A stretch of 64,000 nucleotides of DNA from Paracoccus tegillarcae (GTDB lineage Bacteria; Pseudomonadota; Alphaproteobacteria; Rhodobacterales; Rhodobacteraceae), in NCBI RefSeq assembly GCF_002847305.1, contig NZ_CP025408.1:542001-606000 (forward strand). The letters run 5' to 3'. The first letter of the stretch is position 1; the number at the start of each line of letters is the position of its first letter. The notes beneath the pieces were generated by a model. That model was not told where the DNA came from. It made no database searches and saw nothing but the letters and a program-made list of their open reading frames with translations. This document shows, piece after piece, positions 27,864-36,148 of the stretch. The position numbers were made by a program, and so were the translations under genes.

Positions 27864-28057
27864 TCTCGCCCGCCAGGCCACGTCCCCGATCCGTCCGACA
27901 CGCTGGAATGAGACAGAAAAATGAAATGATGGCGATAACATATGGTGTTTGCGCTAACTGACTGGTTGCCAAGACTTTCTTCATAAACGCTCCATGTTAT
28001 AGCGACCGAAGCGGACCCAGGAACCGCCTTATCACAGTTGCACGGAGCCAAGCACAG

Positions 28058-29653
28058 ATGACCACGCGCGTGAACCCGAATTGTCGACTTGAGGATCAGG
28101 GAATCGAAGGGCTGGGACGGGTCTATTACAACCTGCTTGAACCCGCGTTGATGAACGAGGCCATCGCCCGCGGCGAAGGCCAACTGGGCCTTGGCGGCAC
28201 CTTTCTGGTGCAAACCGGCAAGCATACCGGCCGCTCACCCAAAGACAAGTTCGTCGTCCGCACGGCCGATGTCGAAGACAGTATCTGGTGGGAAAACAAC
28301 GCACCGATGACGCCCGAAGCCTTTGACCTGCTGCATCAGGACATGTTGGCCCATATGAAAGGCGGCGACTATTTCGTGCAGGACCTGTTCGGTGGCGCCG
28401 ATCCGGAATTGCGGCTTGATGTGCGTGTGGTGACCGAGATGGCCTGGCACGGGCTGTTCATCCGTCACCTGCTGCGTCGCCCCGCAGCGCAAGAGCTGGC
28501 AAGCTTTGTCCCCGAATTCACCATCATCAACTGCCCCGGCTTCAAGGCCGATCCGGCCCGCCACGGCACCCGCAGCGAAACCGTGATCGCCCTCAATTTC
28601 GAGAAAAAGCTCATCCTGATCGGCAATACCGCCTATGCGGGCGAGAACAAGAAATCGGTCTTTACGCTGCTGAACTATCTGCTGCCCGCAAAAGGCGTCA
28701 TGCCCATGCATTGCAGCGCCAATCACGCGCCCGACGATGCAGACGACGTCGCCATCTTCTTTGGCCTCAGCGGTACCGGCAAGACCACGCTGTCTGCCGA
28801 ACCGTCACGCGTGCTGATCGGCGATGATGAACATGGCTGGTCAGATCGCGGCATCTTCAACTTCGAAGGCGGCTGCTACGCCAAGACCATCAACCTGTCG
28901 CCCAAGGCCGAGCCCGAGATCTTTGCCACCACCACGCGCTTTGGCACGGTCATCGAAAACATGGTTCACAACCAGGAAACGCTGGAACTGGATTTCGAGG
29001 ATAACTCGATCACCGATAACATGCGCTGCGCCTATCCGCTGGAGGCAATCTCGAACGCCTCGGAGACCAGCATCGGCGGCAATCCGAAGAACGTGATCAT
29101 GCTGACCTGCGACGCATATGGCGTGTTGCCGCCCATTGCGCGGCTGACACCGGCTCAGGCCATGTATCACTTCCTGTCCGGCTTTACCTCGAAAACGCCA
29201 GGGACCGAGGTTGGCGTGACCGAGCCGATCCCGACCTTCTCTACCTGTTTCGGTGCGCCCTTCATGCCGCGCCGCCCCGAGGAATACGGCAGGCTGCTGC
29301 AGGAAAAGATCGCGCAGACAGGCGCGACTTGCTGGTTGGTCAACACCGGCTGGACCGGCGGCGCATATGGCACCGGCTCGCGCATGCCGATCGTGGCCAC
29401 ACGCGCCCTGTTGTCGGCGGCACTGGATGGCAGCCTCAACGACGCGCAGTTCCGCCGCGATCCGAACTTCGGCTTTGATGTTCCGGTCAGCGTGCCGGGT
29501 GTCTCGGATGTGCTGCTGGACCCGCGCCGGACCTGGGCTGATCCCGAAGCCTATGACCGGCAGGCCGAAAAGCTGGTGCAGATGTTCAGCGACAATTTCG
29601 AGCAATACCTGCCCGGTATCGACGACGACGTTCGCGCTGCCGCCATCGGCTGA
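28058..29653 (+). CDS. pckA: phosphoenolpyruvate carboxykinase (ATP)
   Basis: Converts oxaloacetate and ATP to PEP, CO2 and ADP, the gateway of gluconeogenesis. The 531-residue protein has the kinase P-loop [11 protein letters not shown] near residue 240, the preceding MHCSANH block with metal-binding His, and [22 protein letters not shown] split over the signature region. Divergent from hprK over 194 bp. This ties PEP supply to the neighbouring phospho-relay that senses PEP. Ends at a strong bidirectional terminator. Confidence 0.96.
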   Translation: MTTRVNPNCRLEDQGIEGLGRVYYNLLEPALMNEAIARGEGQLGLGGTFLVQTGKHTGRSPKDKFVVRTADVEDSIWWENNAPMTPEAFDLLHQDMLAHMKGGDYFVQDLFGGADPELRLDVRVVTEMAWHGLFIRHLLRRPAAQELASFVPEFTIINCPGFKADPARHGTRSETVIALNFEKKLILIGNTAYAGENKKSVFTLLNYLLPAKGVMPMHCSANHAPDDADDVAIFFGLSGTGKTTLSAEPSRVLIGDDEHGWSDRGIFNFEGGCYAKTINLSPKAEPEIFATTTRFGTVIENMVHNQETLELDFEDNSITDNMRCAYPLEAISNASETSIGGNPKNVIMLTCDAYGVLPPIARLTPAQAMYHFLSGFTSKTPGTEVGVTEPIPTFSTCFGAPFMPRRPEEYGRLLQEKIAQTGATCWLVNTGWTGGAYGTGSRMPIVATRALLSAALDGSLNDAQFRRDPNFGFDVPVSVPGVSDVLLDPRRTWADPEAYDRQAEKLVQMFSDNFEQYLPGIDDDVRAAAIG

Positions 29654-29675
29654 TCGCCCCAGCCCAAAGAAAACC

Positions 29676-29703
29676 AAAACCCGCGCCACCGCGCGGGTTT
29701 TTT
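29676..29703. terminator. bidirectional terminator between pckA and argF
   Basis: AAAACCCGCG and CGCGGGTTTT pair over a 6-nt loop; T-runs follow on both strands. It serves convergent pckA (23 bp before) and argF (44 bp away). Confidence 0.9.
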
Positions 29704-29746
29704 GTCACGTCGGGCGGCCTTGGCCGCCCGTCATTGTGCCAAACAC

Positions 29747-30673
29747 TCAGACACCCAGACAATAACGCATGATCGCCTTCTGCGCGTGCAGACGGTTCTC
29801 GGCCTCGTCGAAAATAACCGAATGCGGGCCGTCCATGACTGCGCTGGTTGCCTCGTCATCGCGATGCGCAGGCAGGCAATGCATAAACAGCGCATCGGGC
29901 TTGGCCCGCGCCATCAGCGCCTCGTTTACCTGATAGCCGCGCAACTGGTTGTGCCGACGTTCGCGGGCGGATTGTGGATCGTGCATACTGACCCAGGTGT
30001 CGGTGACGACCAGATCGGCCCCGTCAACGGCCTTGGCCGGGTCACGCTCGATGGTGACAGGATGGCCCTTGCCTGCAGCATAATCCATCCAGACATTTTC
30101 CGGATCCAGCGTCTCGGGGCCGGTAAAGGTCAGGTCAAAGCCGAACTGCCCGGCTGCGTGGGCGAAGCTGGCAAAGACATTGTTCCCGTCGCCCGACCAG
30201 ACGACCTTTTTGCCGGCAATAGGACCGCGATGTTCCTCGAAGGTCATGATATCAGCCATGATCTGGCAGGGATGGGTCCGGTTGGTCAGCCCGTTGATAA
30301 CAGGCACCGTCGCATGCTCGGCCATATCCAGCAGGGTCTGTTCTTCAAAGGTGCGGATCATGATCAGATCGACATAGCGCGACAGCACGCGCGCGGTATC
30401 GGCGATGGTCTCGCCATGGCCCAACTGCATCTCGGAGCCTGACAGCACCATGGTCTGCCCGCCCATCTGGCGCACACCGACATCAAAGCTGACGCGGGTA
30501 CGGGTCGAGGGCTTTTCAAAGATCAGTGCCACCATCTGCCCGGCCAGCACCTGATCATCATCCGGCGTCCCCTTTGGGCGACCGTTGCGCGCGGTTTTGA
30601 TGGCGCGGGCTTTGTCGATGATGGCGCGCAGATCGGCCTGATCGGTTTTGTGAATATCAAGGAAGTGTTTCAT
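29747..30673 (-). CDS. argF: ornithine carbamoyltransferase
   Basis: Makes citrulline from ornithine and carbamoyl phosphate in arginine synthesis. The 308-residue protein has the carbamoyl-phosphate loop STRTR at 56-60, HPCQIMADI in the hinge, SMHDP-type ornithine region and [11 protein letters not shown] near residue 270 with the active Cys. It is separated from argD, its usual partner upstream on the same strand, by four genes of a nitrile hydratase set. Confidence 0.95.
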   Translation of the reverse strand: MKHFLDIHKTDQADLRAIIDKARAIKTARNGRPKGTPDDDQVLAGQMVALIFEKPSTRTRVSFDVGVRQMGGQTMVLSGSEMQLGHGETIADTARVLSRYVDLIMIRTFEEQTLLDMAEHATVPVINGLTNRTHPCQIMADIMTFEEHRGPIAGKKVVWSGDGNNVFASFAHAAGQFGFDLTFTGPETLDPENVWMDYAAGKGHPVTIERDPAKAVDGADLVVTDTWVSMHDPQSARERRHNQLRGYQVNEALMARAKPDALFMHCLPAHRDDEATSAVMDGPHSVIFDEAENRLHAQKAIMRYCLGV

Positions 30674-30768
30674 CTGATGGGCTTTCTTCTGTTACGGCCA
30701 GCAAGCCGCGTTCGTGCGCCGGGGTCAAGGGGGCGCTGCCTCCGTCGCGCTGTCGCGCGCCTCCCCCG

Positions 30769-30791
30769 GGATATTTTCATGAAAAAGAAAG
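30769..30791 (+). repeat. GGATATTT repeat, copy A
   Basis: GGATATTT-TCAT-GAAAAAGAAAG, preceded by a GC-rich stretch (30721-30768, with GGGGGCGCTGCC and CCTCCCCC). It aligns without gaps to copies at 56906-56928 (minus) and 62148-62170. It lies between argF and the GNAT gene, 3 bp past the GNAT stop. Confidence 0.7.
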
Positions 30792-30793
30792 CA

Positions 30794-31276
30794 TCATCGG
30801 TGGCGGGTCATGATGCGGGCGGGTTCGCCGTCTTCATTCGGAACGACTCTGGTTCCCTGAAAGCCGGCCTTCTCATAGGCGCGAATGGCGCGCAGGTTTG
30901 CGGGATCGGGGTCAATGATCAGCGCCGGCGCGCGCTCAAGCAGGTGTTCGGCCACTGCATTCAGCCATTCGCCGCCATGGCCCATGCCATCAGGGCCAGA
31001 AAAGACGTCGACGGCGATGGTGCCATCGGGCGTGCCGGCCGCATCGTAATGCGGCTCGTTCCAATGTGCAGCGACTGAGTGCTGGACATAGGCAACCGGT
31101 TGGTTTTCGCGCAGGACAATGAGCAGATGCATCGCCGGATCATCCAACGCCTCGCCCAGGCTTGCGATCTGTTGGTCCGTGTCTTTCCACCATTCAGCGA
31201 CGGCGGGCTGGCGCAACCAACCCGCCAGCATCGGAAAATCATCCCGTGTGACTGGCCTGAATCCGTATTTAGCCAT
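30794..31276 (-). CDS. GNAT N-acetyltransferase (AAC(6')-like)
   Basis: A 160-residue acetyltransferase. RPVTRDDFPMLAGWL opens the fold, GTIAVDVFSGP and GMGHGGEWLNAVAEHL form the acetyl-CoA region, and ANLRAIRAYEKAGF the C-terminal strand-helix. The overall pattern is close to the aminoglycoside 6'-acetyltransferase branch, but a resistance role is only one possibility. Its ATG lies inside the end of the nitrile hydratase accessory gene (8-bp overlap), so it is translated as part of that operon. Confidence 0.8.
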   Translation of the reverse strand: MAKYGFRPVTRDDFPMLAGWLRQPAVAEWWKDTDQQIASLGEALDDPAMHLLIVLRENQPVAYVQHSVAAHWNEPHYDAAGTPDGTIAVDVFSGPDGMGHGGEWLNAVAEHLLERAPALIIDPDPANLRAIRAYEKAGFQGTRVVPNEDGEPARIMTRHR

Positions 31277-31580
31277 CGTCCAGCGCCTCTGGATCGTTGG
31301 ATAGCTCAATCGGCTGGCCGTGCGGCGTTGCGCGGGCGGCGCGTTGCCAGGATGCGGCCAGTGCTGCGATCTGTTCGCCCCCGGCCACATCGCGCTCGGC
31401 AAGGATGGTTTGCAAGGTGGCCAGCCAGTCTTCGAAGTAGTCGCCCTTGGCCGCGCGCGCCTGACCAAAGGCTGTTGACCAGTCGGACCAGTCCAGCCAA
31501 CCGGCCTCATTCAGCGCCACCGTCAGCGCGAACAACTGAGCCTGCCATGGTTCGTCAAAGGGTTGTTCAGGCGTGTTCAA
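31269..31580 (-). CDS. nitrile hydratase accessory protein
   Basis: A small protein of about 103 residues with [26 protein letters not shown]. This resembles the N-terminal part of nitrile hydratase beta and is typical of the accessory/activator protein needed for metal loading. WSTAFGQ and YFEDWLATLQ follow. The best start is TTG at 31580, overlapping the beta gene by 14 bp. The longer open frame to 31766 would lie wholly inside the beta gene. Confidence 0.78.
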   Translation of the reverse strand: MNTPEQPFDEPWQAQLFALTVALNEAGWLDWSDWSTAFGQARAAKGDYFEDWLATLQTILAERDVAGGEQIAALAASWQRAARATPHGQPIELSNDPEALDDG

Positions 31581-32223
31581 GATAGCTTTCCCATGCGTCG
31601 ATGGTGACGGAACTGCCCGGTTCAGCCGCCCCGCCCCATAGTTCGGCCCCTTGAAAGCGGACGGAATACAGGTGCTGCGGCGCCTCTCCGTTTCCGTGGG
31701 CATTGCTGTCGGGGAAGATAAACCCCCCGCGCGTTGCCACCACGCGACCCAGATGCCCACGAACATATCCCGGCAGGCGCGTATGCCCGTTTGGCTGCAG
31801 GTTCAGCGCCCGCACAGCGTCACCGACGCCAAAGCGTGGCGCAGTTTCGATCGCGCGATCAGTTGGGCCGCCGCGTGCAAGAACCGCGTCGACCGCATCC
31901 GCGGGCATCCGACGAGGGTGGGCAGGCGCGGTTTGCGCGTCACCGCTGGCCAGTTCCTCGGGTGTGATAAAGCCATGCCGTTGCAGCAGCACTTCAAGCG
32001 CGCGGGTCCAGATTTCGTAGTAAGACGTTCCCAGATAGATCGGCCATGGCAGGCTTTCGCGCGCATGGCGGCTTTCGTCGATGTTCCAGGCCCCAAGCAC
32101 GCCAGCTGCCAATGTCAGACCAAGGGCGCGTTCTTCCCATTCTGCGTGAAAAATCGGCTCTTCCGCCTCAGGCGCGATTGCCCCGAAGCCCATCTTGCCG
32201 CCAAGATCATGCGGGCCGTTCAT
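31567..32223 (-). CDS. nthB: nitrile hydratase beta subunit
   Basis: Non-catalytic subunit that completes the active site of nitrile hydratase (nitrile to amide). The 218-residue product starts [14 protein letters not shown], the usual beta-subunit start. [22 protein letters not shown] and the C-terminal SH3-like barrel ([35 protein letters not shown]) follow. Start at 32223 overlaps the alpha stop by 4 bp (ATGA); the frame is open upstream to 32370 within alpha. Confidence 0.92.
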   Translation of the reverse strand: MNGPHDLGGKMGFGAIAPEAEEPIFHAEWEERALGLTLAAGVLGAWNIDESRHARESLPWPIYLGTSYYEIWTRALEVLLQRHGFITPEELASGDAQTAPAHPRRMPADAVDAVLARGGPTDRAIETAPRFGVGDAVRALNLQPNGHTRLPGYVRGHLGRVVATRGGFIFPDSNAHGNGEAPQHLYSVRFQGAELWGGAAEPGSSVTIDAWESYLEHA

Positions 32224-32843
32224 GGCTTGCCACCCGGCGTCAAAGCCAGCCCCGTGCCGATCATCGAATCGCGGCTGACAAGGTCGGCCAGTTCGTCGGC
32301 CGACCAGCCCTCGGTCCCATCCGGGCGCATCGGCACGACGAGATAGCGCAGTTCGGCGGTCGAATCCCAAACCTGTACGTCTGTGCCTTTATCCAAGGTC
32401 ACGCCGAATTCCGCCAGCACTGCCCGAGGTTCACGCACCGCGCGGGACCGATAAGCGGGCGACTTGTACCAGACCGGCGGAAGGCCCAGCACCGACCACG
32501 GATAGCAGGAACACAACGTGCAAACGACCATGTGATGTGTTTCAGGCGTGTTGAAGAGCGCCTGCATATGTTCGCCCTGACGCCCGACAAAGCCCATTTC
32601 GGCAATGGCGGCGGTCGCGTCATCGCGCAGGCGGCGGGCGAAATCAGGGTCGTTCCAGGCACGCGCGACGACGGCGGCGCCATTTTTGGGGCCGACCTTG
32701 TTCTGATAGGTGTCGATGATGCGGTCCACGGCAGCAGGATCGATCAGCCCTTTTTTGGTCAGAATGGTTTCCAACGCGCGGACCCGGGCGGTCATCTCGT
32801 CCAGATCGCTGCCATCACCCTGGTCATGATCGTGGTCGTGCAT
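32220..32843 (-). CDS. nthA: nitrile hydratase alpha subunit, cobalt-type motif
   Basis: Metal-binding catalytic subunit, 207 residues. The claw motif VCTLCSC has Cys108, Cys111 and Cys113; the last two are oxidised to sulfinic and sulfenic acid in the mature enzyme. Thr109 is the residue found in cobalt enzymes, whereas iron enzymes have Ser. [10 protein letters not shown] follows as usual. The His/Asp-rich N-terminus (MHDHDHD) could help bind metal. It begins 3 bp after the argD stop, so it is probably read from the argD promoter. Confidence 0.93.
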   Translation of the reverse strand: MHDHDHDQGDGSDLDEMTARVRALETILTKKGLIDPAAVDRIIDTYQNKVGPKNGAAVVARAWNDPDFARRLRDDATAAIAEMGFVGRQGEHMQALFNTPETHHMVVCTLCSCYPWSVLGLPPVWYKSPAYRSRAVREPRAVLAEFGVTLDKGTDVQVWDSTAELRYLVVPMRPDGTEGWSADELADLVSRDSMIGTGLALTPGGKP

Positions 32844-32846
32844 CGC

Positions 32847-34022
32847 CTATTCTCCTGAAAGACTGGCCGCTGCCTTGTCCAGCCGCGCGACCGCCTCGGC
32901 AATATCTTCGTCGCTGATATTCAGCGGCGGAAGCAAGCGCAGGACATTGTCGGCTGCGGGTATGGTCAGGATTTGCTGGTCGTAGCCGGCATTGACCAGT
33001 TCGGTCGGCGCGATCTTGCATTTCAGGCCGATCATCAACCCCTGGCCGCGCACACTGTCGAACAGATCGGGATGCGCCGCGATCAGACCTTCCAGTTTTT
33101 GCCGCAGCAGGCTGGCTTTGCGATTCACCTCGGCCAGAAATTCCGGGTCGGCCACGATCTGCATCACCCGCGCGCCGATGGCGCAGCCCAAGGGGTTACC
33201 GCCATAGGTCGAACCGTGCGTGCCCGCGACCATGCCGGCTGCCGCGTCCTCGGTCGCCAGCACAGCGCCCAGGGGGAAGCCACCGCCGATGCCTTTGGCG
33301 ACCATCATGATATCGGGCGTGATGCCTGCATATTCATGCGCAAACAGCCGTCCGGTTCGACCCATCCCTGATTGCACCTCGTCGAGGATCAGCAGCGCAC
33401 CGGTCTTGTCGCAGAGCGCACGGATCTCGCCCAGTTCGTCGTCGGACAGGGGACGAATGCCGCCCTCGCCCTGAATGGGCTCGATCATCACGGCACAGGT
33501 CTTGTCGCTGATCGCATCCCGCAAGGCCGGAATATCGCCAAAGGGCAATTGCCGGAAACCGGGCATCAGCGGGCCAAAGCCCTTGATCATCTTCTCGGAT
33601 CCCGCAGCCGCTATGGCACCGGTTGAGCGCCCATGAAACGCGCCGTCAAATGTCAGGATTTCGGTCCGGTCAGGATTGCCCTCGAAATCCCAGTATTTGC
33701 GGGCCATCTTGATCGCAAGTTCGGCAGCCTCGGTGCCGGAATTGGTGAAAAAGACCGTGTCGGCAAAGGTCGCATCGACCAGCAGATCGGCAAGCCGCTG
33801 CTGGTCGGGGATCTGATACAGGTTGGAGACATGCCAGATCTTGCCCGCCTGTTCCGTCAGCGTGGCGACCAGTTCGGGATGCGCGTGGCCCAGCACGTTC
33901 ACTGCGATACCTGCGCCAAGATCCAGATATCGGGTGCCATCGGTGGTGATGGCCCAGCTGCCCTCGCCCCTCTCGAAAGACAGCGGCGCACGGTTATAGG
34001 TCGGCAAAACATGCGAAATCAT
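32847..34022 (-). CDS. argD: acetylornithine aminotransferase
   Basis: PLP enzyme that makes N-acetylornithine in arginine synthesis and can also act on succinyl-diaminopimelate. The 391-residue class III aminotransferase has LDLGAGIAVNVLGH, FFTNSGTEAAELAIK, LILDEVQSGMGRTG and MMVAKGIGGGFPLGA, whose Lys binds PLP. AAGGGAA precedes the ATG at 34022; the frame is open to 34100. In relatives, argF follows directly; here a nitrile hydratase set intervenes. Confidence 0.93.
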   Translation of the reverse strand: MISHVLPTYNRAPLSFERGEGSWAITTDGTRYLDLGAGIAVNVLGHAHPELVATLTEQAGKIWHVSNLYQIPDQQRLADLLVDATFADTVFFTNSGTEAAELAIKMARKYWDFEGNPDRTEILTFDGAFHGRSTGAIAAAGSEKMIKGFGPLMPGFRQLPFGDIPALRDAISDKTCAVMIEPIQGEGGIRPLSDDELGEIRALCDKTGALLILDEVQSGMGRTGRLFAHEYAGITPDIMMVAKGIGGGFPLGAVLATEDAAAGMVAGTHGSTYGGNPLGCAIGARVMQIVADPEFLAEVNRKASLLRQKLEGLIAAHPDLFDSVRGQGLMIGLKCKIAPTELVNAGYDQQILTIPAADNVLRLLPPLNISDEDIAEAVARLDKAAASLSGE

Positions 34023-34158
34023 GGCAGATTCCCTTGGCGTGATACAGATTGTAAAGGCAGGCGTGATCGAGCGTTGAATTTCAACGTCGGGGACGGGCAA
34101 TCATGTTGGTCCGGTCGATCATGCAGATCGGCATAGCGCCAAATCACCGTCCGCGCAA

Positions 34159-34977
34159 TCACGCTTTCATCCGATAGCCGGATTTCAGCCAGCGCCACAC
34201 GATGAACAGCACCACGCCTGCGCAAAACGTGCACACCAGCAGACCGCGCACGGGCGGTGCGTCGCTGACCCCGGCAAAGCCATAGCGCGCACCGTCGATC
34301 AGATAGAAGATCGGATTCCAGTGCGACAGCGTGCGGAACGGTTCTGGCAGAGCCTCGACCGAATAAAACGTGCCGGACAGGAACGACAGCGGCGCGATGA
34401 TAAAATTGTTGATCGCTGCCATCTGGTCGAATTTCTGCGCCATGATCGCGGCCAGAATACCCAATCCGCCCATCAGCAGCGCCCCCAGAAGTACGAAAGC
34501 CAGCACCCATAGCGGATGCGCTATGCTCTGCCCGATGACCAGTGCCATCCCGATCGAGATGACCACCGCGACCAGGCCGGCACGCACAACGGCACCGGCC
34601 AGATAGCCGGCCAGCAACTCTGTCGCGGATAGCGGCGGCATCAGCGTGTCGATGATATTGCCCTGCATCTTTGCCGATATGATCGAGGATGACGTATTGG
34701 CGAATGCGTTCTGAATAACGGTCATCATCAGAATGCCCGGCCCGATAAAGGCCAGATAGGGTACACCCATGATCTGCTGGTCACCCCGCCCCAACGCGAC
34801 GGAAAACACCGTGATGAACAGCCCCGCCGTCATCAGTGGCGCAAAGATGGTCTGCTGCCACACGGCCATGAAGCGCATGATCTCGCGGTGCGCCAGCGTG
34901 TACATGCCCAACCAGTTGATGCGCCCGAAACGGCGGACGCCCAGGCCTTTTGCTGCGTCGCTTCTGCTATCTGCCAT
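34159..34977 (-). CDS. ABC-2 type transporter permease
   Basis: A 272-residue inner-membrane protein with about six hydrophobic helices (for example IFAPLMTAGLFITVFSVALG, LVAVVISIGMALVIG, LWVLAFVLLGALLMGGLGILAA). GPGILMMTVIQNAFANTSSSIIS and FIIAPLSFLSGTFYSVEALP are signatures of the YadH/NodJ-type permeases that export lipids, polysaccharides or drugs. No ATP-binding partner gene is in the window next to it, so its ATPase must be encoded elsewhere. Divergent from gcrA. Confidence 0.85.
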   Translation of the reverse strand: MADSRSDAAKGLGVRRFGRINWLGMYTLAHREIMRFMAVWQQTIFAPLMTAGLFITVFSVALGRGDQQIMGVPYLAFIGPGILMMTVIQNAFANTSSSIISAKMQGNIIDTLMPPLSATELLAGYLAGAVVRAGLVAVVISIGMALVIGQSIAHPLWVLAFVLLGALLMGGLGILAAIMAQKFDQMAAINNFIIAPLSFLSGTFYSVEALPEPFRTLSHWNPIFYLIDGARYGFAGVSDAPPVRGLLVCTFCAGVVLFIVWRWLKSGYRMKA

Positions 34978-35092
34978 CTTCCAGTCCTTGAACTCGTCGC
35001 CCCCAGGGGCTATTTCTCGGCATCCCGTTATTGGCGGGGGAATTCACGGGTTTCAAGATGTGGCGGGGATACGCCCTGCCGGAAAGGCAACG

Positions 35093-35701
35093 ATGTCCTG
35101 GACGGATGAGCGCGTCGAGACGCTAAAACGCATGTGGGGCGAAGGCCAGTCGGCCAGCGCCATCGCCAAGGAACTGGGCGGCGTCACCCGCAATGCCGTG
35201 ATTGGCAAGGTACATCGCCTTGGCCTGTCGAACCGCAATGAAGAGGCCGAGGCCGCGCCCGCCAAGGCCGCGCCGCCAACCGCGTCGCCTGCGCCCGAGG
35301 CCGCCAAGAAACCGGCCAAGAAGGCCGAGCCCAAACCCGCGCCCAAAGCCGAAACGGCGGAAAAGCCCAAGGTCGAAGAGGAAGAGCCCTCGACGCAGCC
35401 GGCCTTTACCCCTGTCGCACGTCGCCCGATTGTTCCGGCCGGTCAACCGCTACCACCGCAGCCCTCGGCCAATGAAATCAGCCCCGAGGCGCTGGCATCG
35501 GTGCGCGAAGTCGAGAAAAAGGCGCGCAAGCTGTCCCTGATGGATCTGACCGAACGCACCTGCAAATGGCCCATCGGCGATCCCGCGACCGAAAAGTTCT
35601 GGTTCTGTGGTCTGCCCAGCCAGCAGGGGAAACCCTATTGCGAGGCCCATACCGGCGTCGCCTTCCAGCCCATGAGCTCGCGCCGCGACCGGCGGCGCTG
35701 A
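35093..35701 (+). CDS. gcrA: cell cycle regulator GcrA
   Basis: Alphaproteobacterial transcription factor that works with sigma-70 at promoters carrying methylated GANTC sites. The 202 residues comprise an N-terminal DNA-binding segment (MSWTDERVETLKRMWGEG, then ASAIAKELGGVTRNAVIGK; residues 1-45) and an Ala/Pro/Lys/Glu-rich linker (about 50-115). The conserved C-terminal sigma-binding part has TCKWPIGDP, FWFCGLP and YCEAHTG. The ATG at 35093 follows GGAAAGG; the upstream open frame is antisense to the permease gene. Confidence 0.95.
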   Translation: MSWTDERVETLKRMWGEGQSASAIAKELGGVTRNAVIGKVHRLGLSNRNEEAEAAPAKAAPPTASPAPEAAKKPAKKAEPKPAPKAETAEKPKVEEEEPSTQPAFTPVARRPIVPAGQPLPPQPSANEISPEALASVREVEKKARKLSLMDLTERTCKWPIGDPATEKFWFCGLPSQQGKPYCEAHTGVAFQPMSSRRDRRR

Positions 35702-35704
35702 CGC

Positions 35705-36148
35705 TTGCCCGACAGGCCCGGCGGATTTCCCAAACTGGCAGCACTGGCGGTAACGCTGGTGGATGATCAGGTCTTGCTTGTGCGTCGCCGCAACCCGCCC
35801 GATGCCGGGCTGTGGGGCTTTCCCGGCGGGCATGTCGAGCCGGGTGAGACCGCGCTGGCCGCCGCAATCCGTGAATTGGCCGAGGAAACCGGCGTGATCG
35901 CGCGGGCGGTCGGCTATCTGGACAATGTCGATGTCATCATCCGCGACCCGTCGGGGGGTCTGAGCCATCATTTTCTGCTGGCCGCGGTGTTTTGCGACTA
36001 TGTGTCCGGCGATCCGGTCGCAGGTGATGACGCGCTAGAGGCCGCGTGGATCGCCGTCACCGACGTGCTGGCCGGGCGCGTCGCCATCTCGGCCAGTGTG
36101 GATCAGCTGCTGCGCCGCGCGCTGACCCACATTTCCGACCATCAATAA
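35705..36148 (+). CDS. Nudix hydrolase
   Basis: A 147-residue pyrophosphohydrolase. The Nudix box GGHVEPGETALAAAIRELAE then ETG (residues 41-63) matches GX5EX7REUXEEXGU fully, so it should bind metal and be active on a nucleoside diphosphate derivative; substrate not readable. The only reasonable start is TTG at 35705, 3 bp after the gcrA stop, which suggests cotranscription. It overlaps the convergent dehydrogenase gene by 7 bp. Confidence 0.85.
   Translation: MPDRPGGFPKLAALAVTLVDDQVLLVRRRNPPDAGLWGFPGGHVEPGETALAAAIRELAEETGVIARAVGYLDNVDVIIRDPSGGLSHHFLLAAVFCDYVSGDPVAGDDALEAAWIAVTDVLAGRVAISASVDQLLRRALTHISDHQ

Noticed and set aside
34769..35092. N-terminal extension of gcrA
   Set aside because: The frame is open but is antisense to the permease gene; the ATG at 35093 has a ribosome site and matches the GcrA start.
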